Assembly: GCA_031271475.1 (NCBI GenBank)
Contig: JAISVP010000004.1
Location: forward strand, 1-5,159
Length of the DNA: 5,159 nucleotides
DNA from: Oscillospiraceae bacterium
Lineage (GTDB): Bacteria > Bacillota > Clostridia > Oscillospirales > Ruminococcaceae
Direction: 5' to 3'
In this document: piece by piece, positions 1 through 5,131 of the stretch
How the letters are laid out: each line of letters opens with the position of its first letter
Position numbering within the stretch: the stretch's first letter is position 1
Translations under genes and position numbers: made by a program
Notes under the pieces: generated by a model
Told to the model about the DNA's origin: nothing
Database searches by the model: none
What the model saw: the letters and a program-made list of their open reading frames with translations, nothing else

Positions 1-1024
1 CATATGCCGGACGCATAATCCGCACATGTTCAAGCCCGCGAATCGTCCGTAAAAATTCAATCTGCACATCTTCCGGCAACGAGGAGGACAATCCTTGCAA
101 GTAAAATTCCCGGGTGTCAAGCCCCATCGGTTCAATAAATAATTGATGCCGTTTTTTATCGGCAAACCGAACGACCTTATCCTCGATTGAAGGACAGTAG
201 CGAGGGCCGATTCCCTCAATTTCTCCGGAAAACAGCGGGGATCGGTGAATGTTTTCACGAATAATACCGTGAGTTTTTTCATTCGTGTAGGAAATATAGC
301 AATGAATTTGATTTTTCAACCCCTTTTTAGAGGTATCAAATGAAAACGGGGTTATTTCGTCATCGCCATTTTGGATTTCCAGTGCGGAAAAATCGATACT
401 GTCGCCATGAACGCGGCATGGCGTGCCCGTTTTAAATCTACGCAGCTTTATGCCTAAAGCTGCAAGACTGCCTGATAAACGGCGCGATGGCAACGCTGAA
501 TCAGGGCCGCTTTCATATGAGGCGGATCCGACATGGATTTTTCCGTTAAGATAGGTTCCCGTGCAGATAATTGCCGATTTTGTCAGATAAGCGGTTCCCA
601 AGCCCGTAACGATTCCGTAAACATTGTTGTTTTCAATTAGAATATCCGTAATTTCTGCCTGTTTTATATCAAGATTAGGCTGTTTTTCACAAACACATTT
701 CATGTAAAGACGGTATTTTTCACGGTCGACCTGTGCACGCAAACTGTGTACGGCAGGGCCTTTTCCGCGGTTAAGCATTCGGCTTTGAATAAAACAGGCA
801 TCAGCCGCACGGCCCATTTCGCCGCCGAGGGCATCAATTTCACGGACAAGATGTCCTTTTGCGGTACCGCCAATTGACGGATTGCAAGGCAGATTAGCGA
901 TTTGATCCAGAGATATGGTGAAAAGAACAGTTTTACAGCCCAGACGCGAGGCGGCCAATGCCGCTTCAATTCCGGCATGACCGCCGCCCACAACAGCGAC
1001 ATCGTATGAATCCATGAAAAACAT
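1..1024 (-). CDS. mnmG: MnmG (GidA), tRNA U34 carboxymethylaminomethyl-modifying FAD enzyme, N-terminal 341 residues (partial)
   Basis: MnmG is the FAD-binding subunit that, with MnmE, forms the cmnm5 group on wobble U34 of tRNAs reading NNA/NNG codons. The frame is open from 1024 to the left edge: 341 whole codons plus one base, a little over half of the usual ~620-630 residues. Visible in translation are the Rossmann FAD motif GGGHAG (residues 13-18), the PCNPSIGG segment (46-53, with C47), the GTYLNGKIHVG stretch (156-166), and the GidA signature GPRYCPSIEDK (273-283). C277 in that signature is the conserved catalytic-type cysteine and has the same number as in E. coli. Start choice: ATG at 1024 lies 5 nt after AAGGAG (1030-1035). 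An in-frame ATG at 1015 (MDSYDV...) fits family N-termini but is 14 nt from that site; another in-frame ATG at 1039 lies upstream of it. mnmG follows mnmE after 130 bp that hold two parS sites. No break is seen. Identification is firm; the C-terminal MnmE/tRNA-binding half is outside the window. Confidence 0.97.
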   Translation of the reverse strand, partial: MFFMDSYDVAVVGGGHAGIEAALAASRLGCKTVLFTISLDQIANLPCNPSIGGTAKGHLVREIDALGGEMGRAADACFIQSRMLNRGKGPAVHSLRAQVDREKYRLYMKCVCEKQPNLDIKQAEITDILIENNNVYGIVTGLGTAYLTKSAIICTGTYLNGKIHVGSASYESGPDSALPSRRLSGSLAALGIKLRRFKTGTPCRVHGDSIDFSALEIQNGDDEITPFSFDTSKKGLKNQIHCYISYTNEKTHGIIRENIHRSPLFSGEIEGIGPRYCPSIEDKVVRFADKKRHQLFIEPMGLDTREFYLQGLSSSLPEDVQIEFLRTIRGLEHVRIMRPAY

Positions 1025-1029
1025 ATGTA

Positions 1030-1035
1030 CTCCTT
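1030..1035 (-). promoter_or_regulatory. Shine-Dalgarno site of mnmG
   Basis: AAGGAG on the minus strand, 5 nt before the ATG at 1024. It decides the start: the ATG at 1015 would be 14 nt away, and the in-frame ATG at 1039 lies upstream of the site. Confidence 0.8.
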
Positions 1036-1048
1036 GCATTTTTTAAAA

Positions 1049-1064
1049 TGTTCCACGTGGAACA
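1049..1064. promoter_or_regulatory. parS: parS site 1 (ParB/Spo0J binding)
   Basis: Perfect 16-bp palindrome TGTTCCACGTGGAACA, extending to a 20-bp palindrome at 1047-1066. It differs from the Bacillus-type consensus TGTTTCACGTGAAACA only by a symmetric change in each half-site. Known role of the family: ParB/Spo0J loads at parS as a CTP-dependent clamp and recruits SMC near the origin. It lies in the mnmE-mnmG gap, 25 bp upstream of the mnmG start, 90 bp centre-to-centre from site 2. Confidence 0.93.
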
Positions 1065-1138
1065 TTCCGGCTGCGATCCGCATGGCGGCTCAAAAACATT
1101 TCGGCACAGACACCTGTTGCGTGCACTCACGAGCTGAC

Positions 1139-1154
1139 TGTTCCACGTGGAACA
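1139..1154. promoter_or_regulatory. parS: parS site 2 (ParB/Spo0J binding)
   Basis: Same perfect 16-bp palindrome as site 1; here it does not extend further, because the flanks C1138 and T1155 do not pair. It directly abuts the mnmE stop codon (TAA, 1155-1157), starting at the very next base, so it sits just outside the coding region. Confidence 0.93.
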
Positions 1155-2513
1155 TTATTTACCGACGCAAAACCGCGCAAAAACTTCGTCCACCACCGTG
1201 TCGGTTACACGCTGCCCTGTAAGTTCAAGCAATTCCCCTAAAGCTTCATCCAAAATGACGGTGATTATGTCAAAAAACTCGCCTGCATTCAGGGCTTTTA
1301 CGGCGGATTCCAATGGGATAAGCGCACGGCTTAACGCCGCTCTTTGCCGCTCATTGGTCAGTATTTCCGGTGCGGCACCCGCGCCGATAAAGAGCCGACG
1401 GATGCATTCTTTTAAACCGTCAATTCCAAATCCGTTCACGGCGGAAATCCTTACCGAATTTTTAAAATGCCGAATGATGAAATTCTCATCCGCGGCAATG
1501 GGCAAGTCGGCTTTGTTCAAAACGGCAATAGCACGCATTCCGGCTAATTTCTCGCAAATTTCCATATCCGCATGTGTAATAGGCGCGGATAAATCGAAAA
1601 CCGCAAGGGTCAAATCCGCATTCGCAATGCTCTTTTCAGCTCGGATTATTCCTAAATTCTCGACAGGATCGACTGTATCATGCAATCCGGCGGTGTCGGC
1701 AAGCCGAAGCTTAACGTCATCCAAAATGACGGTTTCTTCGATAATATCACGTGTTGTGCCGGGAATATCGGTAACGATACTGCGGTCTGTTCCGGCAAGG
1801 CAATTCATCAGCGAGGACTTCCCGACATTGGGTTTCCCCGCAATTACCGTAAAAATGCCGCCGCGCAACAGAATTCCGTTATCATAAACAAGCAGGACTT
1901 CATGTAAATCTGTTAGCATTTTCTGCAAGGTTTCCGATAATTCAGTGCGGTCTATTTCGGCAATATCCTCTTCATCAGGATAGTCCGCCCAGACGGCAAG
2001 CTCCGCTAAAATCCCCGTTAAGGAATTCCTTACGGAAATGATTTTTTTAAATGATGCACTTTCCTGCAAGTTTACGGCAGATTTCAACTCAAGCTGCCCG
2101 GATGCGGAAATAATATCCATTACCGATTCTGCCTTGGACAGCGGCATTTTTCCATTCAGGAACGCACGTTTTGTAAATTCTCCCGGCTCAGCGGGAACAG
2201 CACCGTTTTCAAGTGCAAGCCGCAGGAGTTTCTTGGTTACAAAAAGACCGCCATGACACGAAATTTCGGCGATATCTTCACCTGTATAACTATAGGGACT
2301 ACGAAAAACGGTCAGTATGCCCTCATCAAGCATACTGCCGTCCGTATCGGTGATATGTCCAAAAGCAGCGGTATATCCGTGCATTTCCGCGATTTTCTTG
2401 CCCTTGGGATTGAAAATCTTTTCGGCTACCGCAAAGGCTTCATTGCCGGAAATACGCACTACCGATATCCCGCCGACTGCTTCCGGAGTGGAAATTGCTG
2501 CTATCGTTCTCAT
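1155..2513 (-). CDS. mnmE: MnmE (TrmE), tRNA modification GTPase
   Basis: 452-residue potassium-activated GTPase that acts in complex with MnmG to install the cmnm5 group on tRNA wobble U34, using a folate one-carbon unit. The N-terminal folate-binding, TrmE-like domain begins MRTIAAISTPEAVGGISVVR and includes YSYTGEDIAEISCHGG (75-89). The inserted G domain shows the P-loop GKPNVGKS (226-233), DIPGTTRD (249-256), DTAG (273-276), NKAD (333-336) and a G5-like SAVNG (357-361). The protein ends FCVGK, with the C-terminal cysteine (C449) of the CxGK motif present. Length is typical of the family. ATG 2513 is the only canonical in-frame start after the in-frame TAA at 2541-2543, and the N-terminus matches the family. 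Its Shine-Dalgarno site is displaced far upstream by a parS palindrome (see findings). Jag lies upstream with a 57-bp gap; MnmG, its partner, lies downstream. No damaged residues seen. Confidence 0.98.
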   Translation of the reverse strand: MRTIAAISTPEAVGGISVVRISGNEAFAVAEKIFNPKGKKIAEMHGYTAAFGHITDTDGSMLDEGILTVFRSPYSYTGEDIAEISCHGGLFVTKKLLRLALENGAVPAEPGEFTKRAFLNGKMPLSKAESVMDIISASGQLELKSAVNLQESASFKKIISVRNSLTGILAELAVWADYPDEEDIAEIDRTELSETLQKMLTDLHEVLLVYDNGILLRGGIFTVIAGKPNVGKSSLMNCLAGTDRSIVTDIPGTTRDIIEETVILDDVKLRLADTAGLHDTVDPVENLGIIRAEKSIANADLTLAVFDLSAPITHADMEICEKLAGMRAIAVLNKADLPIAADENFIIRHFKNSVRISAVNGFGIDGLKECIRRLFIGAGAAPEILTNERQRAALSRALIPLESAVKALNAGEFFDIITVILDEALGELLELTGQRVTDTVVDEVFARFCVGK

Positions 2514-2521
2514 AAAGCAAA

Positions 2522-2537
2522 TGTTCCACGTGGAACA
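2522..2537. promoter_or_regulatory. parS: parS site 3 (ParB/Spo0J binding)
   Basis: Third copy of the identical 16-bp palindrome TGTTCCACGTGGAACA, here extending to 22 bp of perfect symmetry (2519-2540). It lies in the jag-mnmE gap, between the likely mnmE Shine-Dalgarno site (2547-2551) and the mnmE ATG (2513), so it is transcribed as part of the mnmE leader. It is 1383 bp centre-to-centre from site 2. Confidence 0.93.
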
Positions 2538-2546
2538 TTTTTAAAT

Positions 2547-2551
2547 CCTCC
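2547..2551 (-). promoter_or_regulatory. Displaced Shine-Dalgarno site of mnmE
   Basis: GGAGG on the minus strand is the only strong Shine-Dalgarno core in the jag-mnmE gap. It is 33 nt from the mnmE ATG at 2513, too far for direct use in linear mRNA. It is 8 nt before a different ATG (2538) that lies inside the parS palindrome and opens a 32-codon out-of-frame reading frame. A parS RNA hairpin (2519-2540) would shorten the effective spacing to the mnmE ATG to about 11 nt. Assignment to mnmE is an inference. Confidence 0.55.
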
Positions 2552-2571
2552 ATACGGTATTCCAATGGAAA

Positions 2572-3399
2572 CTAAAACTCAATCTTCCCATAAAGCCCTT
2601 CATTCAGCTTTTTTTCGGGCATCGAACGCTTGTATTCGGTTTCAAAACTCGTTTTGAGATTCGGCCGGTAGGGTTTGTAAGACGATACCTCACCGGATTT
2701 GCGCGGCGAACGCGGTTTGCTGTCACGCTCACGCGGCCCCCGGCGTGACGGATTCGGGTTCGCATTGACCGGATATACGATTACCCGGCGAATAGGTTCG
2801 TTGCCCACAGAACGTGAATACACACCCTCAAGTTCCGCAATTTCGGTGTGAATAATTGCCCGCTCATACGGGTTCATCGGCTCAAAAGCTGACGAATGTC
2901 CGGTCTTTAAGACGGATGTGGACGCCTTCTGCGCGAGTTCCCTAAGGGTTTGTTCACGCTTTGCACGGTAGCCGCCGCTGTCTAAAATGACTTTCGTGTA
3001 GCTGTCCGCGTTTTTGTTGACGATAACATTGACAAGGTACTGTAATGAGTCCAAATGCTCGCCTTTTCTGCCGATAAGCATTCCCGCGTCCGGGGATTCA
3101 AGTTCCAGCTTCAAGAGGTCGTCCGTCTGTTCCCCGGTGACGGAAACTTCTATATTTATGTGCTTGAAAATATTCTTAATATATGCGGCGGCTTTGCTGA
3201 TTTTGTCTTCCGGTATGTCCGCGACTGCCTCATTTTCTTCGGAAACACTCGGTTCCGCACTGATTCTCCATTCGCCTTTAGGCTTCCCGAAAAGCCCCTT
3301 TTTCGGTTCCTGTACTATGTTGATGCTGATTTCACCGCCCAATGCCTGTACTGCCGCGGCTTTCGCCGCTTCCAATGTTTTTCCTGTAAATATAGACAT
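2572..3399 (-). CDS. jag: Jag / KhpB RNA-binding protein (Jag_N-KH-R3H) with an extended basic tail
   Basis: 275-residue cytoplasmic RNA-binding protein (SpoIIIJ-associated protein, also called KhpB or EloR). In other Firmicutes the family works with KhpA and affects cell elongation and division. Domains in order: Jag N-terminal domain (about 1-50, with KKGLFG at 33-38); an acidic linker (about 51-65); a KH domain (about 75-145) whose GXXG loop reads GRKG (110-113); and an R3H domain (about 150-210) with the RxxxH signature at R180/H184. After the R3H domain comes a ~65-residue tail rich in R, K, S and P that ends LYGKIEF, making the protein longer than the ~205-residue B. subtilis form. ATG 3399 has AGGAG (3408-3412) at 8-nt spacing. 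It follows yidC, the usual pairing. Function in this organism is inferred from the family. Confidence 0.95.
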   Translation of the reverse strand: MSIFTGKTLEAAKAAAVQALGGEISINIVQEPKKGLFGKPKGEWRISAEPSVSEENEAVADIPEDKISKAAAYIKNIFKHINIEVSVTGEQTDDLLKLELESPDAGMLIGRKGEHLDSLQYLVNVIVNKNADSYTKVILDSGGYRAKREQTLRELAQKASTSVLKTGHSSAFEPMNPYERAIIHTEIAELEGVYSRSVGNEPIRRVIVYPVNANPNPSRRGPRERDSKPRSPRKSGEVSSYKPYRPNLKTSFETEYKRSMPEKKLNEGLYGKIEF

Positions 3400-3445
3400 A
3401 TTTTTTACTCCTGTGGCAGGTCATACCCTCAAATACGCGCGTCGA

Positions 3446-3466
3446 TGAGGACTCGCTTAGTCCTCA
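3446..3466 (-). other. Hairpin in the yidC-jag gap
   Basis: Perfect 8-bp stem TGAGGACT / AGTCCTCA with a 5-nt loop (3454-3458). Two or three further pairs can form beyond one mismatch. It lies 46 nt upstream of the jag start and about 70 nt past the yidC stop. On the transcribed strand no T-run follows, so a classical intrinsic terminator is unlikely. An RNA-processing site, a pausing element or a mRNA stabiliser are possible. The rest of the gap (3400-3537) shows only the jag Shine-Dalgarno site and AT-rich sequence. Confidence 0.5.
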
Positions 3467-3537
3467 CCGGAATTACCGTATAAGGGCATTTCCTTGTGTC
3501 ATGTTTTTGATGTTATTTGTGCATGTCCGGAAAATTT

Positions 3538-4656
3538 TTACTCGCTTTCGCTCTCGTCATCGTAGGAGTCTCCGTATTTTTCCGCCATTCTCCTGCGCGC
3601 TTCCTTGATTTTGGAACTGTTATATTTGTTAACTTCTTTTTTTGTCAGCGGATGCAGTCCGTCTTCATCGGTTTCGTATTCTACCGCGCCGTCATCGCGT
3701 TTTCCGCCGTTTTGCTGATTTTGCAAGGCTTGCTGCTGTTCTAACATTCTCTGCATAAGCCCCGGCTTTTTCGGCTTGGATTTCGATTTCTCACGCTGTG
3801 CGCCAATGTATGCGTCCGCGCGTTCTTTGTTGTAATACATATTCAGAATTAAGGACTGTATCAGCCCGAATACCGCTGTTGCAATCCAGTAAATACCTAC
3901 CCCGGCAGGTACCTGAAATGCCAGCCATACGGAGAAAATCGGCATTCCGTACAGCATCGCATTCATGCCCGGCATAGTCGGCATTTCGGGGTTGTTCTTT
4001 TTCTGCGTGTATTGCATATAAATTGTCATGCCTAACTGCGACAGACCGGACAAAATCGGAATCAGGAACAGAATAATTGCCGCGCCGTTCCAGACTTCCG
4101 GCTTGAATGTCGGAATCGAACCTAAGTCAACATTCCCGAATATGGTGTAATTAAGACCTGCCACCTTGTCCGAAAGACCCTCGATACTGCTGAAAATTTC
4201 GGGGTTTTTCTTGACTTCGTTAAGGATTACAAGTTCCTCGCGCATTGACGCCTTGCTCAGTAAGGTTTCGTCTATGCTCATAACGATTTCTTTGGCGGCG
4301 GCAATTGCGTCCCGGCTTACGCGTAAAATATGGGTAAGCGGACGGTAAATAACGTCAATTACACCAAATAACAGCAAAATCTGGACAATCGACGGCAGGC
4401 AGCCGCCCGTCATTGATACGCCTTCTTCCTGCTGTAATTTTAACTGTTCTTCCTGTACTTTTTGCGGATTGTTAGGATATTTCTTTTTTAATGCCTGCAA
4501 TTTCGGCGCTAATACGCGGTTGCGCAGCATGGCGCGGTGGGTTTGCAGTCCCACCGGAAAAAGCAGGATTTTAGTAATCAGTGTGAACAGGATAATTGCT
4601 ACCCCGTAATTCTTGACTAATTCATATACTCCCCACATCAAATACCCGAACGGCAC
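3538..4656 (-). CDS. yidC: YidC/Oxa1-family membrane protein insertase
   Basis: Integral-membrane insertase that inserts proteins alone or with SecYEG. From GTG 4656 it has 372 residues. Hydrophobic segments lie near residues 13-35, 86-104, 190-212, 233-248 and 250-272, the five-helix Oxa1 core. The family pattern is clear: FPVGLQTHRAM after helix 1, a charged coiled cytoplasmic hairpin (about 45-78), then GGCLPSIVQ (84-92). The groove position that is Arg in E. coli YidC aligns by eye with K29. The tail is rich in K and Q (about 279-320), then acidic (DDESESE end). No lipobox or cleavable signal is seen. Start is doubtful: GTG 4656 has no Shine-Dalgarno site, while nine upstream in-frame codons (INFLYNFFG) look like native YidC N-terminus and reach an ATC at 4683, 10 nt after GGAG. 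An in-frame TAA lies eight codons farther upstream, with no ATG, GTG or TTG in between. A MITE separates it from yidD. Confidence 0.95.
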   Translation of the reverse strand: MPFGYLMWGVYELVKNYGVAIILFTLITKILLFPVGLQTHRAMLRNRVLAPKLQALKKKYPNNPQKVQEEQLKLQQEEGVSMTGGCLPSIVQILLLFGVIDVIYRPLTHILRVSRDAIAAAKEIVMSIDETLLSKASMREELVILNEVKKNPEIFSSIEGLSDKVAGLNYTIFGNVDLGSIPTFKPEVWNGAAIILFLIPILSGLSQLGMTIYMQYTQKKNNPEMPTMPGMNAMLYGMPIFSVWLAFQVPAGVGIYWIATAVFGLIQSLILNMYYNKERADAYIGAQREKSKSKPKKPGLMQRMLEQQQALQNQQNGGKRDDGAVEYETDEDGLHPLTKKEVNKYNSSKIKEARRRMAEKYGDSYDDESESE

Positions 4657-4693
4657 GCCGAAAAAATTATATAAAAAATTGATGACAGCAACA

Positions 4694-4697
4694 CTCC
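4694..4697 (-). promoter_or_regulatory. Candidate Shine-Dalgarno site of yidC
   Basis: GGAG on the minus strand, 10 nt upstream of the in-frame ATC at 4683-4681 and about 37 nt upstream of GTG 4656. It supports initiation upstream of the GTG, on a non-canonical codon. The core is only four bases, so support is moderate. Confidence 0.45.
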
Positions 4698-4716
4698 GAT
4701 CTGTTTATGTTCCTCA

Positions 4717-4737
4717 GAGCCTGTCCAATATCTTTTT
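4717..4737 (+). repeat. Left terminal inverted repeat of the MITE-like element
   Basis: Reads GAGCCTGTCC followed by AATATCTTTTT. It pairs with 4836-4856 with a single mismatch (G4723 against A4850). Confidence 0.8.
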
Positions 4738-4835
4738 ACAGGCATCATTTTGGGTAAATTTGTCATTGCAGGGCGATAGCTCAACCGCGGATTTTTGCCT
4801 TATAAAATCAAAAACCAACGCAAAAGCATACCCGC

Positions 4836-4856
4836 AAAAAGATATTGGAAAGGCTC
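4836..4856 (-). repeat. Right terminal inverted repeat of the MITE-like element
   Basis: On the minus strand it reads GAGCCTTTCC followed by AATATCTTTTT, matching the left end at 20 of 21 positions. Its outer end is 3 bp from the yidD stop codon. Confidence 0.8.
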
Positions 4857-4859
4857 TTA

Positions 4860-5075
4860 CTAAGGCACCTCATCGACTCCGCCCGGAGAGAAAGGGTGAC
4901 AGCGTAAAATCCTTTTTAAACTCAGCCATGAGCCTTTTATTGCCCCGTATTTTTCTATGCATCCTATTGCATATGCCGAGCAAGTCGGCGTAAACCGACA
5001 CGCCGGCGGTGTAAGCGGTGATATGAATTTCCGGTAAAGCCGGATTACAAAAACAAGTAACCTTTTAATCGCCAT
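4860..5075 (-). CDS. yidD: YidD, membrane protein insertion efficiency factor
   Basis: 71-residue small protein of the YidD/HlyA-like DUF37 family, thought to sit at the inner face of the membrane and assist YidC-dependent insertion. It shows an amphipathic/hydrophobic N-terminus ([20 protein letters not shown]), the family core [11 protein letters not shown] (26-36), a [13 protein letters not shown] segment (54-66) with the third conserved cysteine, and a short acidic end (VDEVP). Length is typical. ATG 5075 is preceded by GGAGAGG at 9-nt spacing. The stop TAG is followed at once by an in-frame TAA. Its upstream initiation region is tandemly duplicated, and a MITE lies just after its stop. 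Position between the rnpA-position gene and yidC is the standard one. Confidence 0.96.
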   Translation of the reverse strand: MAIKRLLVFVIRLYRKFISPLTPPACRFTPTCSAYAIGCIEKYGAIKGSWLSLKRILRCHPFSPGGVDEVP

Positions 5076-5131
5076 TTTTCTTTACCTCTCCGCCTTTTTA
5101 AGTCGCCATTTCTCTTTACCTCTCCGCCTTT
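5063..5131 (-). repeat. Tandem duplication of the yidD ribosome-binding site and start codon
   Basis: Two copies, offset by 34 bp. The cores 5069-5097 and 5103-5131 match at 28 of 29 positions, and partial similarity continues past the core. Each copy contains GGCGGAGAGG, an A-rich spacer and ATGGCG. The copy next to yidD (ATG 5075) opens the real gene. The outer copy (ATG 5109) reads Met-Ala-Thr and stops at TAA (5098-5100). Confidence 0.85.

Larger units (their letters stand above)
4717..4856. mobile_element. MITE-like element with terminal inverted repeats, between yidD and yidC
   Basis: 140-bp non-coding segment bounded by inverted repeats that match at 20 of 21 positions (4717-4737 and 4836-4856), both starting GAGCCT inward. 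Similarity between the arms continues at a lower level for about another 30 bases, so the whole element is a long imperfect palindrome centred near CCGCGG (4785-4790). It encodes no transposase. Flanks are TCA on the left and TTA on the right (plus strand), a possible diverged 3-bp TNA target duplication, but not an exact one. It begins 3 bp after the yidD stop. Removing it leaves about 36 bp between the genes, a normal operon spacing. Ends of this kind recall IS5-type elements, but the parent family is not identified. Transcribed through, it could form a long hairpin in the mRNA. Confidence 0.75.

Noticed and set aside
700..1083. Minus-strand 127-codon frame starting MRIAAGMFHVEHF, beginning across parS site 1
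   Set aside because: It runs out of frame over the 5' part of mnmG, whose own frame has clear FAD and GidA motifs. The MFHVEH string is only the translation of parS.
1147..1887. Long plus-strand frame of 246 codons opposite mnmE
   Set aside because: It begins inside parS site 2 and is the antisense shadow of the MnmE G domain; it has no Shine-Dalgarno site and no recognisable protein features.
3446..3466. Intrinsic terminator between yidC and jag
   Set aside because: The stem is good, but the transcribed strand has no T-run after it (CATCGACGCG follows).
3014..3483. Overlapping plus-strand frames opposite jag
   Set aside because: Two competing frames over a well-supported minus-strand gene; both are shadows with low-complexity composition.
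3457..3489. Ten-codon leader peptide before jag whose stop lies in the hairpin
   Set aside because: The AAGG core is only 2 nt from its ATG and nothing in the peptide suggests attenuation (no run of one amino acid).
4655..4690. Promoter with TATAAT-like box in the yidC 5' region giving a near-leaderless GTG start
   Set aside because: The nearest -35-like hexamer (TTGCTG) is only 14 bp away, and the bases look like coding sequence for the YidC N-terminus.
4613..4993. Plus-strand frame of 126 codons across the MITE-like element and its flanks
   Set aside because: It crosses the 5' end of yidC, the palindromic element and the 3' part of yidD antisense, so it cannot be an element-borne gene; no transposase motifs.
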